This document shows positions 33,862 to 45,914 of a stretch of 64,000 nt of DNA, piece by piece. Numbering within the stretch: the stretch's first letter is position 1; each line of letters opens with the position of its first letter. The position numbers were made by a program, and so were the translations under genes. The stretch covers positions 794,153,823 to 794,217,822 of the forward strand of contig CM062296.1 of assembly GCA_031216915.1 (NCBI GenBank), read 5' to 3'. This DNA is from Pictodentalium vernedei (Eukaryota; Mollusca; Scaphopoda; Dentaliida; Dentaliidae). Below the pieces are notes generated by a model. The model was not told the DNA's origin. It searched no databases and saw nothing but the letters and a program-made list of their open reading frames with translations.

Positions 33862-34456
33862 CAGAGGCGGACTGGCCGTACGGTCCACCGGAAGAATTCC
33901 AAGTGGGCTCCTATTGGGTCCCCCCACCACAACCCCCATAATTTATGCAGTCCAACACGTGTTGGTACCTGAAATTTCGTGCAAATGGTCAAAAGGCGAA
34001 ATGGATCTGATTGCATAGACTTCTGTTATATCGAAATGTTCTCTAGAAGACATTTCGTCCCCTGAGTTCCAATGTGTTCTATGTGCCAGAAGGCACATAG
34101 AACACATTGGAACTCAGTGGGCGATTTGGATATACCAACAGTTTAGTCTGCCACTGATCGCTCAGATAAAAGGAAAGCGCGTTTCCTTCAATTTCAAAAA
34201 TTAAATTTGTTTTCCGATTGGCCGAACTATGGTATTCCCGATGGGTCCTCCCGAAGAACCATATTTGTCGAATGATCGATGAAGATGATACAAAAATGCC
34301 ATCGAAATCTCCTCTATGTGGACTGTTATTTATTGCTCAGATGCAAGGAAGCTGCGTTCGTTCACTTCGCAAAATCAAACCTTTCACGGGGTCTGGGGCC
34401 CCTTGTTGCATTTCCCGTAACATGTTTGCCCATTTCTCCTCAGGTCGCGCCTCTTA
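33862..34456. mobile_element. hAT-type element F2 with hairpin G1
   Basis: Begins CAGAGGCGGACTGGCCGTAC and carries the F landmarks seen in F1 in opposite order. Ends near CGCGCCTCT. The small palindrome G1 (34058-34122) is inserted. Confidence 0.75.
34058..34122. repeat. Hairpin G1
   Basis: CCCTGAGTTCCAATGTGTTC, then TATGTGCC, then its full complement; it lies inside F2. Nearly identical to G2 at 40187-40253. Confidence 0.8.
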
Positions 34457-34754
34457 TTAATCATGGACCTCAGTGAAAACACTCCACATTTGATACAGCT
34501 CACAGTTAACGGGTAGTCCGTGGTTGCTCAAGTGGCATTGTTATTGACACACGTCAATGGCCCGCGTTGAGTCCGGGACTCACTCCTATTTGGAGCAGGG
34601 TGCATGATACCAATTGGGGAATGATTATTTCGTTCGCCTATCGTTCACGTTAAATATAATATGGCGACCATATTTTCGTTCACCTGGCTAAACACCCGGG
34701 ACATAAATCAAGCAATGTTACTCTAACCGCCCTTGGTATTCATTGGGTAACCTT

Positions 34755-35204
34755 TCTAAACCCACGGTCTACTTTATAATGCTGGCACAACACTGCGTTC
34801 TTCGACGATGAAAATAAAACGCTGCAATACAGCCACTGACTTCTATGCAACTGGATTGCTACAATTGGATTTCTGGAACGTCTGTTGGTCACATATAGAA
34901 AAGTATTCCATCGCCACCACCTTGGGGTGGGGAGGGGAGGGGCTGCTATAAATAAACAATGATGAAAAACAAAACGTTTCTCAAACATTTCAGTCTCCCG
35001 ACGTCCCATAATCGTCAGACAATTTTTAAAGAGCCTTCTTCGAAAAAAATTAATATGCTGACAATGTGCAATTTTTCCGTGGCAATGCACATTGAATATT
35101 TACAACACACATTCGTTATTATTGACAAAACAAACCCAAAATATTGTCGGGATTGGAAGCTTACACCGCATATGAGTTTTCGAACATTGTAAACGTCATG
35201 ACGT
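34755..35204 (+). repeat. L1: uninterrupted copy of repeat L
   Basis: Shares CTATAAATAAACAATG, TTCGAAAAAAATTAATATGCT, TTTCCGTGGCAATG and CGGGATTGGAAGCTTACA-like words, in order, with 42900-43562. Lacks the MITE found there. Confidence 0.55.
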
Positions 35205-35292
35205 TTGATGACTTTTGTTACCCGGTAAACACATGCGTGAACATCACTGCCCTCGGGTGGATTATGTCCAATCCACGGCGGTTGTAGTGTAA
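35205..35292 (-). mobile_element. Fragment of a D-family mariner-like MITE
   Basis: Minus strand ACAACCGCCGTGGATTGG, ATAATCCACCCGAGGGCAG, and ACGCATGTGTTTACC match one end of D1. The rest is absent. Confidence 0.7.
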
Positions 35293-35867
35293 CAGTGAAC
35301 ACATACACGCTACTGACGTTCACTAGAAATTTATGCAATTTTGGGTATACAAACACGTTTGCAGAAAAAAACATTTCTTTTAACTAAAAGATTTTTTTCT
35401 CAAATATTTGGGACAGACCCCTTGAAGGCCGGGTTAGTTTCAAAGGATATCGGAGCATTGTTTATTGTGATTCTCCATCCATTCCCTCTGGTAATACACA
35501 CATTGTGTACCGTATTTGCCCAGTTGAATATATTTACGCCGATTACTGAAGTGAAACAGACAAAATTTTGGTCGGCCTGGTGGTTATGGTGCCCCATCTT
35601 TCCCAGCTTCACGCCCACAATACCCATCGGCCGCCACTGATGTTACCGTTTTGCTTCTAAAGCATTGCTTATAGCAATTCAATGCAACGCGCTCATCGAA
35701 CACGTTCCAATGCGGCTTCACAAGCTATGCTTTGGAATACAAAAATACCTTTTTGTGTTACCGAGCCGTGATATATAAAGGGTGAAGCCAATGTTTCTGT
35801 ACTGTTCAGTTTTTGACAAGACCATGGACAGCTTGATGGAATTTAGTATATAAGTAGTGTAGTATCT

Positions 35868-36200
35868 GGTGGTGGCGTTGCGTAACCGGTTCTCGTCAGA
35901 TCTACGAAGTTAAGCAATGTCGAGCCCGGTTAGTCCTTGGATGGGTGACCGTCTGAGCGATCGATTCGGACTCCCGCGTTGTGTCCTTGGGCAAAGCACT
36001 TCACCCCGATTGTCCACATAGGGGCACGGTGACTCCGTGTACTAAGGCGTACCACACGCCGATTGTGCGTATGCTTTCAACCAATATAACCCTGCCTGTG
36101 CTGCAGTGCGAGTTACGATGTTGGGGAGCTGGCATCTGCTCGTCGTTGCTCGGAGGTTCTCCGGCTTCCTCCACCTGTAAAACTGTCACTGAGAAGTCCA
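35868..36200 (+). mobile_element. SINE S10: best-preserved 5S rRNA head
   Basis: CTCGTCAGATCTACGAAG, TTAAGCAATGTCGAGCCCGG, TTAGTCCTTGGATGGGTGAC line up with the internal promoter half of animal 5S rRNA. The shared S body follows (GTTGTGTCCTTGGGCAAAGC, CTCCGGCTTCCTCCACC). The 3' tail is cut short after AAAACTGTCACTG. Confidence 0.88.
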
Positions 36201-36343
36201 TAAGGGTACAGTAAGACCCCTCACCCCCACCCCCCCCCCCCCTCCCAGAAAAAAAACACATACAGCCTACAATTGATGAGAATTTGGATATAAACTTCCG
36301 TAAACTGTGTTCTAACTGCAACGATGTGGCGTCGGAAAATTTA

Positions 36344-36593
36344 TTAACCCTTTACCCAACGAATCGCCCGCATCCGCCCGCGTAATATGCAAATTCAGCA
36401 GCTGAAAAAATATTATTTTTCGAAAAATTTCAACAAAACCATATCATGTGACCCCTCATTGGAACGAGCTCGTCGAGCTCGTTCCAAAGAGAGGTCACAT
36501 GATATGGTTTGTTGAATTTTTTTTTAAAAAAATTTAAAAAATGATATTTAAAATAATAAATTTTGAAATCGTCTACGTTGGGTAAAATGTTAA
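36344..36593. mobile_element. piggyBac-like MITE B2
   Basis: TTAA ends, CCCTTTACCCAACG left terminus, B-type arms CAACAAAACCATATCATGTG, GAGCTCGTCGAGCTC centre. Confidence 0.88.
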
Positions 36594-37025
36594 CCGTTGC
36601 AAAAAAAATGCACATTTATTGAAAGAACGTACTTCGAGGGAACTAAAAAACAGGTTCAAAAATACTAAACGCCCATTTAGCATGGCGTAATTGCAACCTA
36701 TTCTTCGAAAACTCTCGAAAATTCAGGAACTACTCGAAGGTTTGTTGATACCGAAATTTGTGTTTGTACAAATATGTTCAATCTAAAATATTTCTCGAGA
36801 AACCCGCTTTGTTTTCATTCAATCATGTTTAGAGTCAATGATGTATGTCAGGAATGGAGTAAAAAGGTGACACGTGGACATGCAGTGTCGCGTGATGGCA
36901 CAGTTGGGGTCCCTCTTCGTGTATGACATGAGGTTGTTCACATATTTATGAAACGGATTATAGGTTTCGCCATCATACTGAATTTCTCAAACACCACACT
37001 GGAGGAGTAAACCACACCAGAGCTT

Positions 37026-37714
37026 TACAATATATCCGCCCTACATTGGTCGTAAGCCACGCATGGGTTTAGTAAAAATTATCATCAGCAAAATTAACGA
37101 AACACCGTGGTGTACCCGGTGCTTCATTGAGGGGCTATGTAAGAAGTAATGGAATTTTGTTTATTTTGAAATTTCCACCTCTGATATTCCTTAAATTCGA
37201 ATTAAATATACACAAATTATACACCAAAATGAAGGATGGGCGATAGGGAACACGAAACATATGTGAAATCAACTCATAGAGTTGACAGCAGGCACCAATA
37301 GTTCCTGAAAGTCTGCTACCGTATTCGTACCAGAACTGATACGAACTGAAGCATATTTGGCCACAAGTTGTTCTCATGAAATGTTATTTTATTATCAGTT
37401 CTGGTACGAATACGGTAGTAGACTTCCAGGAACCAGTGGTGCCTGCTGTCAATTCTATGTGTTGATTACATATGTGTGTTGTGTTCTATACATCTCAACC
37501 TTCATTTTGATGTATAATTTGTGTATATTTAATTTGAATTTAAGGAATATGAGAGGTGGAAACTTCAAAGTAAACAAAATCCCATTACTTGTATAGCCCC
37601 TTAACTAATTTTTTAAAGATTATTCCTATTAGTAGTTTGGAATTTAATATTATTGTGTCCATGGAAATATGGCCCACCCGTGGAAAGTGACCAGTCCATG
37701 GTGGACGTGCTGTA
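37026..37714. mobile_element. mariner-like MITE D4, interrupted by E1
   Basis: TA-flanked; left half ends at GTGCTTCATT and right half resumes at TTTAAAGATTATTCC. The D centre is split by E1. Confidence 0.8.
37131..37600. mobile_element. Hairpin element E1
   Basis: Termini GGGGCTATGTAAGAAGTAAT and its inverse, flanked by TTGA/TTAA. The arms of about 200 bases include TATTCCTTAAATTC, GTTGACAGCAGGCACC and CGTATTCGTACCAGAACTGA. Inserted in D4. Confidence 0.85.
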
Positions 37715-37898
37715 TAGTTAGTTCAGCAAAAAAATCTGAATTTTCTCAAATTCTGATGCTGTGGAAGAACTGGGCTGTGGACATCATGACACACGTTTTG
37801 CAACCGGCCTTTCTACAAGCTTGACGGACTCCAATTTCGGAACTGACTTGCTTGAGGCTAGCACGAACAAGAATGTCGCGAATATTTTTGTCGCTAAA

Positions 37899-38870
37899 GG
37901 TGCAATATAAGTAATGGAATTTTGTTTATTTTGAAAATCCCACCTCTGATATTCCTTAAATTCAAATTAAAATATACACAAACTATACACCCAAAGGCAG
38001 GTTGGTGGTGGGGGTGGGGGGGGGGGGGGGGGCTAGAGAACACGAAAAAGTATATGAAATCGACTCATAGAGTTGACAGCAGGCATCCCTGGTTCCTGGA
38101 AGTCTGCACCGTATTCGTACCAGAACTGATAATACAATAATATTTCACGAGAACAACTTGTGGCAAAATGTGCTTCCCATATCCAAGAACAAAGCGAGAT
38201 ATTCAAAACACTTTAGGATGCAACGATAGGACTGCATTTGAGAAAATGACAACACTGTCTACATTTTTTATTGAAGATGGATTCCATATACGACGGACAT
38301 GCGCAAACCACTCGATACCGCGAATTTCCATTGAAAAACAAAATCGTAATTCTAAGAAATTTCAGCAGGTGGCATGATACCTTGCATAGAATATGGCAAC
38401 AATGCAGTCTCTATATAATAATAGTATGCTCCGTTAAGGTGACCTTTCTCATTGTTTGATTTTAGATGGCGTTGTACATCGATATTTTTCCTGTACGATG
38501 ACGTTGACCGGAAATCGAAATAATTTACAATGTCAACAAAGGTCACAGTTTTGGAATTTACCCCTGTGCAGCTATGTCGCTGTGTTTTGAAAAAAATTGA
38601 TGCCCTAGCTTTGTTCTTGGATATATGAAGCGCATTTGGCCACAATTTATTCTCGTGAGATATTATTTTATTATCAGTTCTGGTGCGAATGCGGTAGCAG
38701 ACTTCCAGGAAACAGTGGTGCCTGCTGTCAGCTCTGTTACATACATGTTTGTATTCTATACATGGCAACCTACATTTTAATGTATAAGTTGTGTATATTT
38801 AATTTGAATTTAAGGAATATAAGGGGTGGAAATTTCAAAATAAACAAAATTCTATTACTTATATAGCACC
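37899..38870. mobile_element. Long hairpin element E2
   Basis: Same family as E1, with arms of about 300 bases (GGTGCAATATAAGTAATGG termini) and a loop of roughly 350 bases containing no recognisable gene. Flanks TAAA/TTAA. E1 looks like an internally deleted relative. A poly-G run interrupts the left arm at about 38018-38032. Confidence 0.8.
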
Positions 38871-38954
38871 TTAAAGGTAACGGCAGGTGGCTCGAGGAAA
38901 ATCTTAGCTAAAGCTGGTCATTAAATCCTAGCATTCTGATAGTGCAACAGAATT

Positions 38955-39133
38955 TGCTCCAATCACTCTGTTTTTCTCTTGCTTTACTATGAATTTAACC
39001 AATTATATCTTGTTTGAAAGAGCTCACTGAGCTCTGTCAAACAAGGTATATTTGGTTAAATATCAAACTGCATTATGGGAAATATTTGCTGCTGAAAACT
39101 TTGCCATTTTAACGTCAGAGTGCAGAGGGTTAA
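38955..39133. mobile_element. MITE M1 with GAGCTC-centred hairpin
   Basis: AATTTAACCAA...CTTGTTTGA, GAGCTCACTGAGCTC, then the complementary arm; right end GCAGAGGGTTAA. M2 lies at 49734-49966. Confidence 0.6.
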
Positions 39134-40186
39134 AATATATAACTAAAACCGGATCATTCTCAATTGGATAGTATATATATATTCTCTGTGCAGAAACTTG
39201 GAAGTAAATTCTCAATTGATGTGTGTGACAAAGTTTCGCAATGTATCCGTAGATATTATATAGTGGAAATTATACATTTTGCCTTTGAAAGAAAGCGAGA
39301 CTAGCAGTCGGAAAACTCAACTTACTCAGTCTTTGGGAAAGATTAATGAACAAAATTCAATTTTAAAATGAATTTTCGTGCCAATTTGGAGTTTCCGTAT
39401 GGCGTGTTTTGCCATAAATTTATCGGCTGACAATTCTAGCAATTCCAAGAGCGATCGACAACCGGAAATAACTAATGGGTAACACGAGTTTTAGCAGTTT
39501 ATGATTCCTTACGTTTCTGACATGAGTTGACGTGCTCGCTGGCCTGAAGAACGCCGCTTATGCCATTAAAGCGTGTTCATCAATACTCGAGGGTGTCAAA
39601 CTGACAGATAAAATAAACTCTTGGCAGAACCATCAGCTTACTAATCTTAAAATAAATCTCTCCTCTTCAATGTGGAGTAACCAACACCGAACGCGCAAAC
39701 AAAGATATGCATAAGTGAATCTCATGCAATTATTTTAGAAATATTGTTAACCCCACAAAACGTCATGCATACTTTTTCATGAAGAAAAGTGTAGACGTCA
39801 ACAAACAGACGACATAAGGAACTGCATATCGAGGCTATATCTCCATACAAATGCAATATTGATTCCCCCATTCTCCGAAGATAGTATTGTATATGTCCTT
39901 CCCCAATAGGAATACACAGGTGAACCTTGAACAGATAACAACAATCACAAAATAGTCCAAGCTTGGACACAAAGGCCGTAGAAATTTTTTCTTTTTTTTT
40001 TGGGGGGGGGGGGGGGGGTTGGTACGTCCTTTGGGTTCCACTCACTATACATCAGTTCAGTAATGAAGCTCTGAGTCAAAATTTTACACGGATAAGCTAT
40101 CTGATCAAAGTTGATGACGGAAGTAAATCACCTTGGACCATATAGCTCCATTTGATATGCTGCATTGAAATGAATACCAACATGTC
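39134..40186. other. Unassigned
   Basis: A 17-G run at 40002-40018 follows a T-rich tract; short frames only. Confidence 0.4.
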
Positions 40187-40253
40187 GTCCCCTGAGTTCC
40201 AATGTGTTCTATGTGCCAGTAGGCACATAGAACACATTGGTACTCAGTGGACG
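40187..40253. repeat. Hairpin G2
   Basis: GTCCCCTGAGTTCCAATGTG arm and complement around CCAGTAGG; differs from G1 at only a few positions. Confidence 0.8.
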
Positions 40254-40618
40254 ATGTTTAAAACAGGATTGAAATCTTATTTTTATCGCAAAGCTTTTCA
40301 CCAGTAATGTGTAGTCTAACACCGTAGTAGTTCTCTTGTATTTCCAAAGAGCACCGTTAGGTGGAATTTAGGCTTTGAAATGATTTGTTTGAAGAGAAAG
40401 ATTAGTGAGCGTGAATAAAGTAGAAGTTCTGAAACGCTACCTGGTAGTAGAAGTCATATTGGGAAAAGGCGATACCACCTGGATGCGTTTCACTTCACCA
40501 CTCCAATACATTTAACATTAACCACAAGTGGAAACGATTTAAAATCCAAAGTTGATATCAACGTCTTGATCTTCCTCTTATTCTATATACCAGTAGCTAA
40601 TCCAGATTGATTAATCCC

Positions 40619-40866
40619 AATTGTACGATTGATGCTGTCACAGCGTACCGTCCTATCGGGTGGAACGTAAAATGGCTGTCCTCTGTGCGGAGAAAAACAT
40701 ACTCCGTGCAGGCTAATAATCCCTTCGTAGTATTCGAGAAAAGCGAGGCCAGGAAGATGCCGCTATGAAGGTCATCCCACACACCTGCGCCATTGGCCAA
40801 GGTGAGGCTTTAATATAAGTTGCATAACTTGTTCGACAATCCTTGTAAAACAAATAAGATTAAATA
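40619..40866 (+). mobile_element. SINE-B2: 5'-truncated copy
   Basis: Collinear with SINE-B1 from GATGCTGTCACAGCGTACCG to AAACAAATAAGATTAAA. The tRNA head is missing. Confidence 0.85.
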
Positions 40867-41015
40867 GCTAAGCCAGATGGTGCGTTTCTTGAAAAAAAAT
40901 GCAAGTAGCTGGGAAATAACTTTAATTTAAGTCGCCGTGTCGATAATTAGTTTATGTTATCAACACAAGCGAGATAAACTTTCTCCAGTAGCAGATATCA
41001 TAATCATGAATAATT

Positions 41016-41266
41016 GTAACCCTTTACCTAACATGAAAAGCAGACGACACTTGCAAAAATAATTGTTGAATAACTATTTTTTTTCATTTTTTGTCTCAAA
41101 AACATAGGTTATGACCCCTCGCTGGAACGAGCTCGACGAGCTCGTTCCAACGAGGGGTCATAACCTATGTTTTTGAGACAAAAAATGAAAAAATAATGAA
41201 AATTAATTGGCGATTTTTGAGAATAGCGCTGGCCGGTTTTGGCCGTTACGTTAGGTAAAGGGTTAA
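41016..41266. mobile_element. piggyBac-like MITE A6
   Basis: 251 bases; right TTAA intact, left mutated to GTAA; A-type arms and GAGCTCGACGAGCTC centre. Confidence 0.88.
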
Positions 41267-42049
41267 TAGATGTGTACCATTTTTTTCTCTCTCTTAAGAT
41301 AGAATAATAGAGTTTAGAACTGGCGGAACAGGGCTAGATAGAAAACAAGAATTCTTGGAAAATCCGATCCCGCAAACATACCCACATCGAATCGTGAGAT
41401 ATTCCGACACTACATGTATTTAGAGTGTTGTAGCGCTACGTTACACACAATACACCAAACCGTTTACAATGGCGACAGTGTTAATATTTTCCTGTCTCCT
41501 CAACACATCGAGCTCATGTTGTGGAAAACAGCCCACAGTCCACTTTGTGCATAATCTAATTAAAAAATGAACTGGAAAAAATATATGTCGCCGTGTGTTT
41601 TCTGTATTCGAATTTGGGGATTCCCCTACTACCGTCCAGTTTCGCTCTCATTTGAAAATACATAGTTTTACTTGTCCCCAACCTTTGTTTTCAACTCTCA
41701 CAATTTTAAAAGGACAGTCAGTGCAAACATTTCGTGTAAATATTTCAAGTCTTGACGAACAATTTAGCACTTTTATTGGGGATTCCAAAATCAAATAGAT
41801 ATAGCCCAGTCAGCTAATCACCTGCATTGTATGCTCCTTTAAATGTTGAGGTAAAATCGCTAAAGCACATTTACCCTACGCATAGGCAATTGTAATCACT
41901 ACGTTCTATCAATGCATACCAAAAGAGTACGACCAAAGAGGGTGTGTTTCGAGAAAGGGTTGAGTTTATTAGAGTAATTTCAGTTAGTTTTCGGGTCGTT
42001 TCTGGTAAATCGATAAGCTACCATACCAAACCCACCTAACACACTCCCT

Positions 42050-42345
42050 CTATATTAGCGGTTATTTGATCCCATTGTGAACACTTTCTCCCATAGAAAC
42101 TAAGTTGACGACCTCCAGTAAACACAATGAACGATGGACAATCATGCCATCCCAACATCATGTACTGCACATGCGCACAAACATTACATAACACCGAGGG
42201 CTATGGTTACAACCAACAGGACAGCTAGCATGCAGTATCACACGATGTTACTTCCGGGGTCCGAAAGCGGAGTCATTAAGAAGGGGCAAGGTCCATCCTC
42301 CATATACTACTAATACCCTTCATTGGGACGGGCTTCAATACCCAC
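42050..42345 (-). repeat. Diverged foldback-family arm
   Basis: In inverse order: GACCTCCAGTAAACA, CATGCGCA, GGTTACAACCAACAGGAC-like words, ACTTCCGGGG, and a terminal CATATACTACTAATA. Only the outer part of an arm. Confidence 0.5.
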
Positions 42346-42899
42346 TTTAATGAGAAGTCAAAATCTATGATTTAAAATAAGGGGTGTAGATAGTTTTTCT
42401 TTTTGTGGTGGTAGACTATAAAATATTGCATCTCTGATTTCTGTCGGCAGTTTCAACACCGGGGTATGGAGAAGAGCCTGTCCTCGCTAACATGAAAAAT
42501 GTTTGAAAATGGGTTTCTAAAAGATGCAACCTCCTTCTAACAAACAACCGGCAATTATTTCCACCGTTTGAGTTTATGTGCATTTATCAACAACACAGGC
42601 CTAACAATGTCAGCAGAACGGAAAACTTACCCAGAAAACTTTTAAGGTCAGGAAGAATGAACCCCACCTCCCCAAACCTCTTCTGTATCTACACCCACGT
42701 TTAAAAGAAGAAACTCGCAGGCAGAACAACTTCTGCTCACTTTTTTTAGCATCGAATGGGTAGGCTGGTTGGAGATAGTCCAACCATCTCTGAAATTATT
42801 GTCTTCACGTTAAGGTGTCCTGTCATGTGATCTGATCTGTCCACTCTTCTGCCCAGTGATCCTGTCTGGAGTATACGCCTCAGTGTCTAAGAACGGGAG

Positions 42900-43562
42900 A
42901 ATAACATCGTAGTCAGGCGCGCATTCACTGAATACATCGAACAGAACAGACATGTCAGTCACAAACGCTGATCTTTATATAACTGGATAGCTGGAACGCA
43001 CATTGGCCAACATTTTGGGTTCGTGGGCAGAAGTTGCTATAAATAAATAATGCACAACACAAAAGAATTCGCGAGGGTTTTCTGTTTCCCGGCGCATCGC
43101 AATCTCCGATCGCATTTTAACTCTTTACCCAACGGAACAGCCAAAATCGACCAGCGCTATTCTCAAAAATCGCCAATTAATTTTCATTATTTTTTCTTTT
43201 TTTGTCTCAAAAACACAGGTTATGACCCCCATTAGAACGAGCTCGTTCCAATGAGGGGTCATAGCCTATGATTTTGAGATAAGAAATGAAAAAAAAAAAC
43301 AGTCATCCAAAAATTTTGTTTTTGCAAGTGTCGTCTGCTTTTCATGTCAGGTAAAGGGTTAAAGAATAAATTCTGATGCCTTCGAGAAAAATGAATATGT
43401 TGAATGGTGATCTGCACTTTTTTGTGGCAATGCCAAACAGACATTTGCAACATGTTTTAGTTATAATGGAGAAAAATAAGTGCCGAGATTGGAAAGTGGA
43501 AACTGTGTTATCAGTTTTCGTGCAAGGTAAACGCCATGCCGGTTGGTGAAGTGAAAGCTGTT
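42900..43562 (+). repeat. L2: copy of repeat L with MITE A7 inside
   Basis: Collinear with L1 (34755-35204). A7 separates the word CGATCGCATT from AGAATAAATTC at a TTAA. Confidence 0.55.
43117..43362. mobile_element. piggyBac-like MITE A7
   Basis: TTAA ends, CTCTTTACCCAACG and GGTAAAGGG termini; the centre is shortened to one GAGCTC. Confidence 0.85.
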
Positions 43563-44099
43563 ACGCTGAGGCCTAACAGATTTAGCATCATCAAATGTCA
43601 TGGGTTGGGGGGAGTTACTGCGTTAGTTGACTTGGCGCAATCTGGAGTGGTAGTGGGGTGAGGTGGGGGGTAATTTGAGTGTCGACATTTTTTTCGCTGA
43701 AGTTAGAGCGATCCAGTTGAACAGAGATCAGTGGTGACAAACAAGTATAAACCCTATTGATCTCTCCCCGATCTAACTGATACAGATTTTGATGAAGCCG
43801 TCTCTCTCACCAAGGATCTTTACTCCAGCTTTCGTTTGGCCCCGTACCTTTCGATAAAAACAAACCGATAAGGAATTTGAAGGAAAACCTATTGGTTGTG
43901 ACACAGCGCAAAGCGTCTGTGAACCCCCTACCCCTCCTGCTAATTCCAAATAAGATTTCAATGACAGGAATTTAAAAGAAGAATACAATGTTCGGGTGAA
44001 AATGTTTGAGTATAGAGAGAGAGACCTCTCGTACGCCCATCCACCCCGATTTTCTGGTTCTGGCATTATGGTGTATAAAGATTGATGAAGATCATGTTG

Positions 44100-44162
44100 G
44101 CCTAATCACTCTCTATCTCTCTCTCCCTCTCTCTCTATATATATATTTATATCTTTCTCTAT
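44100..44162. repeat. CT- and TA-rich microsatellite
   Basis: CTCTCTATCTCTCTCTCCCT and TATATATATAT runs. Confidence 0.85.
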
Positions 44163-44635
44163 AGTATGTTTCTGGAAACCGGCTGCTTTGTGCGTAGCAG
44201 GAATATTTCACAACCAATATACTAGTTAAAACAACGAAAATGGCATGGTACATAAAATACTCGATGACATTTTACAGTTTCGAAGAGAATGTAGTCTGGC
44301 AACTTTCCTAACTTTCATAATTTTTATTTGTATACATTATCAAAATTCACGACAACACGCGAAAGGCCCATAACTAGCACCTCATACAGAAACTTAACTT
44401 GCGAAATGTGCTAGGTGGCTTGGGGCATGCTTTCGTGAAAACATATTAGGATTCTCGTCGATAATTGATCAATAATCAGCGCCAAGATCTCATACTTGAA
44501 ACATTAAACCATGATTGTTGGAACGATTATATTGTGAAGAAAATATTAGAAAATTATTGGGAAAGTATGCCATACTGGTCAAGTCAGGAAATGAACACAT
44601 TATGCCAAGGTGCAGAATCTTCAAACAGTACAGTT

Positions 44636-44875
44636 GCCGTGGACCGGTCGTTATCCATGCGTGGGAAGTGATGTTTACGCATGCGTTTGCCAGGTAATAA
44701 AAATCATCATCAGCAAAATTTTAATTAATGAAGCACCGGGTTGTAACCGGTGCTTCATTAATTAAAATGTTGATGATTAATCCTATAAGTTGTGTTTTGA
44801 ATCTGATATTTTTGCGTCCGCGGATATATTGCCGAACCCGTGGAAAATGACCAGCAGTCGACGGCGGCCGTATTG
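44636..44875. mobile_element. mariner-like MITE D3
   Basis: CAGTACAGTTGCCGTGGAC terminus, ATCATCATCAGCAAAATT arm and GAAGCACCGGGTTGTAACCG centre. The flanking TA is not preserved. Confidence 0.8.
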
Positions 44876-45366
44876 TTGACTGTAAAGGACAGTATATGAT
44901 TTTTTTTATGTTCGTCACTTGACACTATCTAAATCCGCCCTCTAATCTCAGATAGTTAATCAACAAGTGAGAATCCAGGAGAAACACGTGTTCCAGATTC
45001 GTTCTTCAAAACTTTACTATGGACATTACGAGGGAAATGTCAGAAATTCGAAGCATCACGGTTCATTCTGAAAACAAATATTCGAACATTCATGCTGATA
45101 TTTCCGTATGATGGCATGAAAATCACCCAAGAAATTCGCTGGGTTCAACTCCTGCCAAGTCTTGTCAGAAATGATTTCTCAATATCCTTAATATATTGTA
45201 AAACGCAATCATTTGGCAACCAACATATTGCTTATCAAATAGACATACGCAGAGTTGTTTAAACAACTCGAAGTTTGTTTCTTTACCGATTTGTTGGAAC
45301 TCTGATTTTCCACACGAGCGTGTTTTCGAATTATGATGGAGGTATATTCTTGAACAAATTTTAGAC

Positions 45367-45906
45367 TAGGGCTGTCACGATTAATCGATTAATCGATTGT
45401 GGATCGGTCACGGCGAAATCGATTAGTATTTTCCGTTGTCGAATAATCGGTAAATTATATCCCGTTTTAGACGTTTAAAAATTAAAAGAAAATATGTTGA
45501 AAAAACTATTGTTTCTAAAGGTAAAGAGTTAAGAACATCGATGTTAAACTCCAAGAAGCTATTGGAAGCATTTGTCTTTCAGGTACATTCATCAAAGCTT
45601 TGATGTTCTGAACTTTTGAACCGTCAGTGTAATAATCAAGACCGGTCGGCAGTTGCGAAGTTCGCAGCTGCCGACCGGTCTTGATTATTACACTGACGGT
45701 CAAAAGTTCAGAACATCAAAGCTTTGAATGTAACTAAAAGAGGATCGTCTTCGTTGTTTACTTGAGGTAAATGAACTGACTTCAGCTTCATTTTTATCGA
45801 CTTCAAAGAGAAGGAGATAGGGGTCATCTAGGTACGATCAATCGATTATCATCGATTATTTGCGACGATTAATCAATTCCTAAATTAAAAAATCGTGACA
45901 GCCCTA
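45367..45906. mobile_element. hAT-type non-autonomous element H2
   Basis: Same family as H1 in opposite orientation; TAGGGCTGTCACGATTAATC ends and a perfect 8-base duplication TTTTAGAC (45359-45366, 45907-45914). The inner 75-base hairpin is retained. Confidence 0.92.
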
Positions 45907-45914
45907 TTTTAGAC

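Noticed and set aside
35875-35960. Functional 5S rRNA gene
   Set aside because: Only the internal promoter half matches and it runs straight into the SINE body without a terminator.
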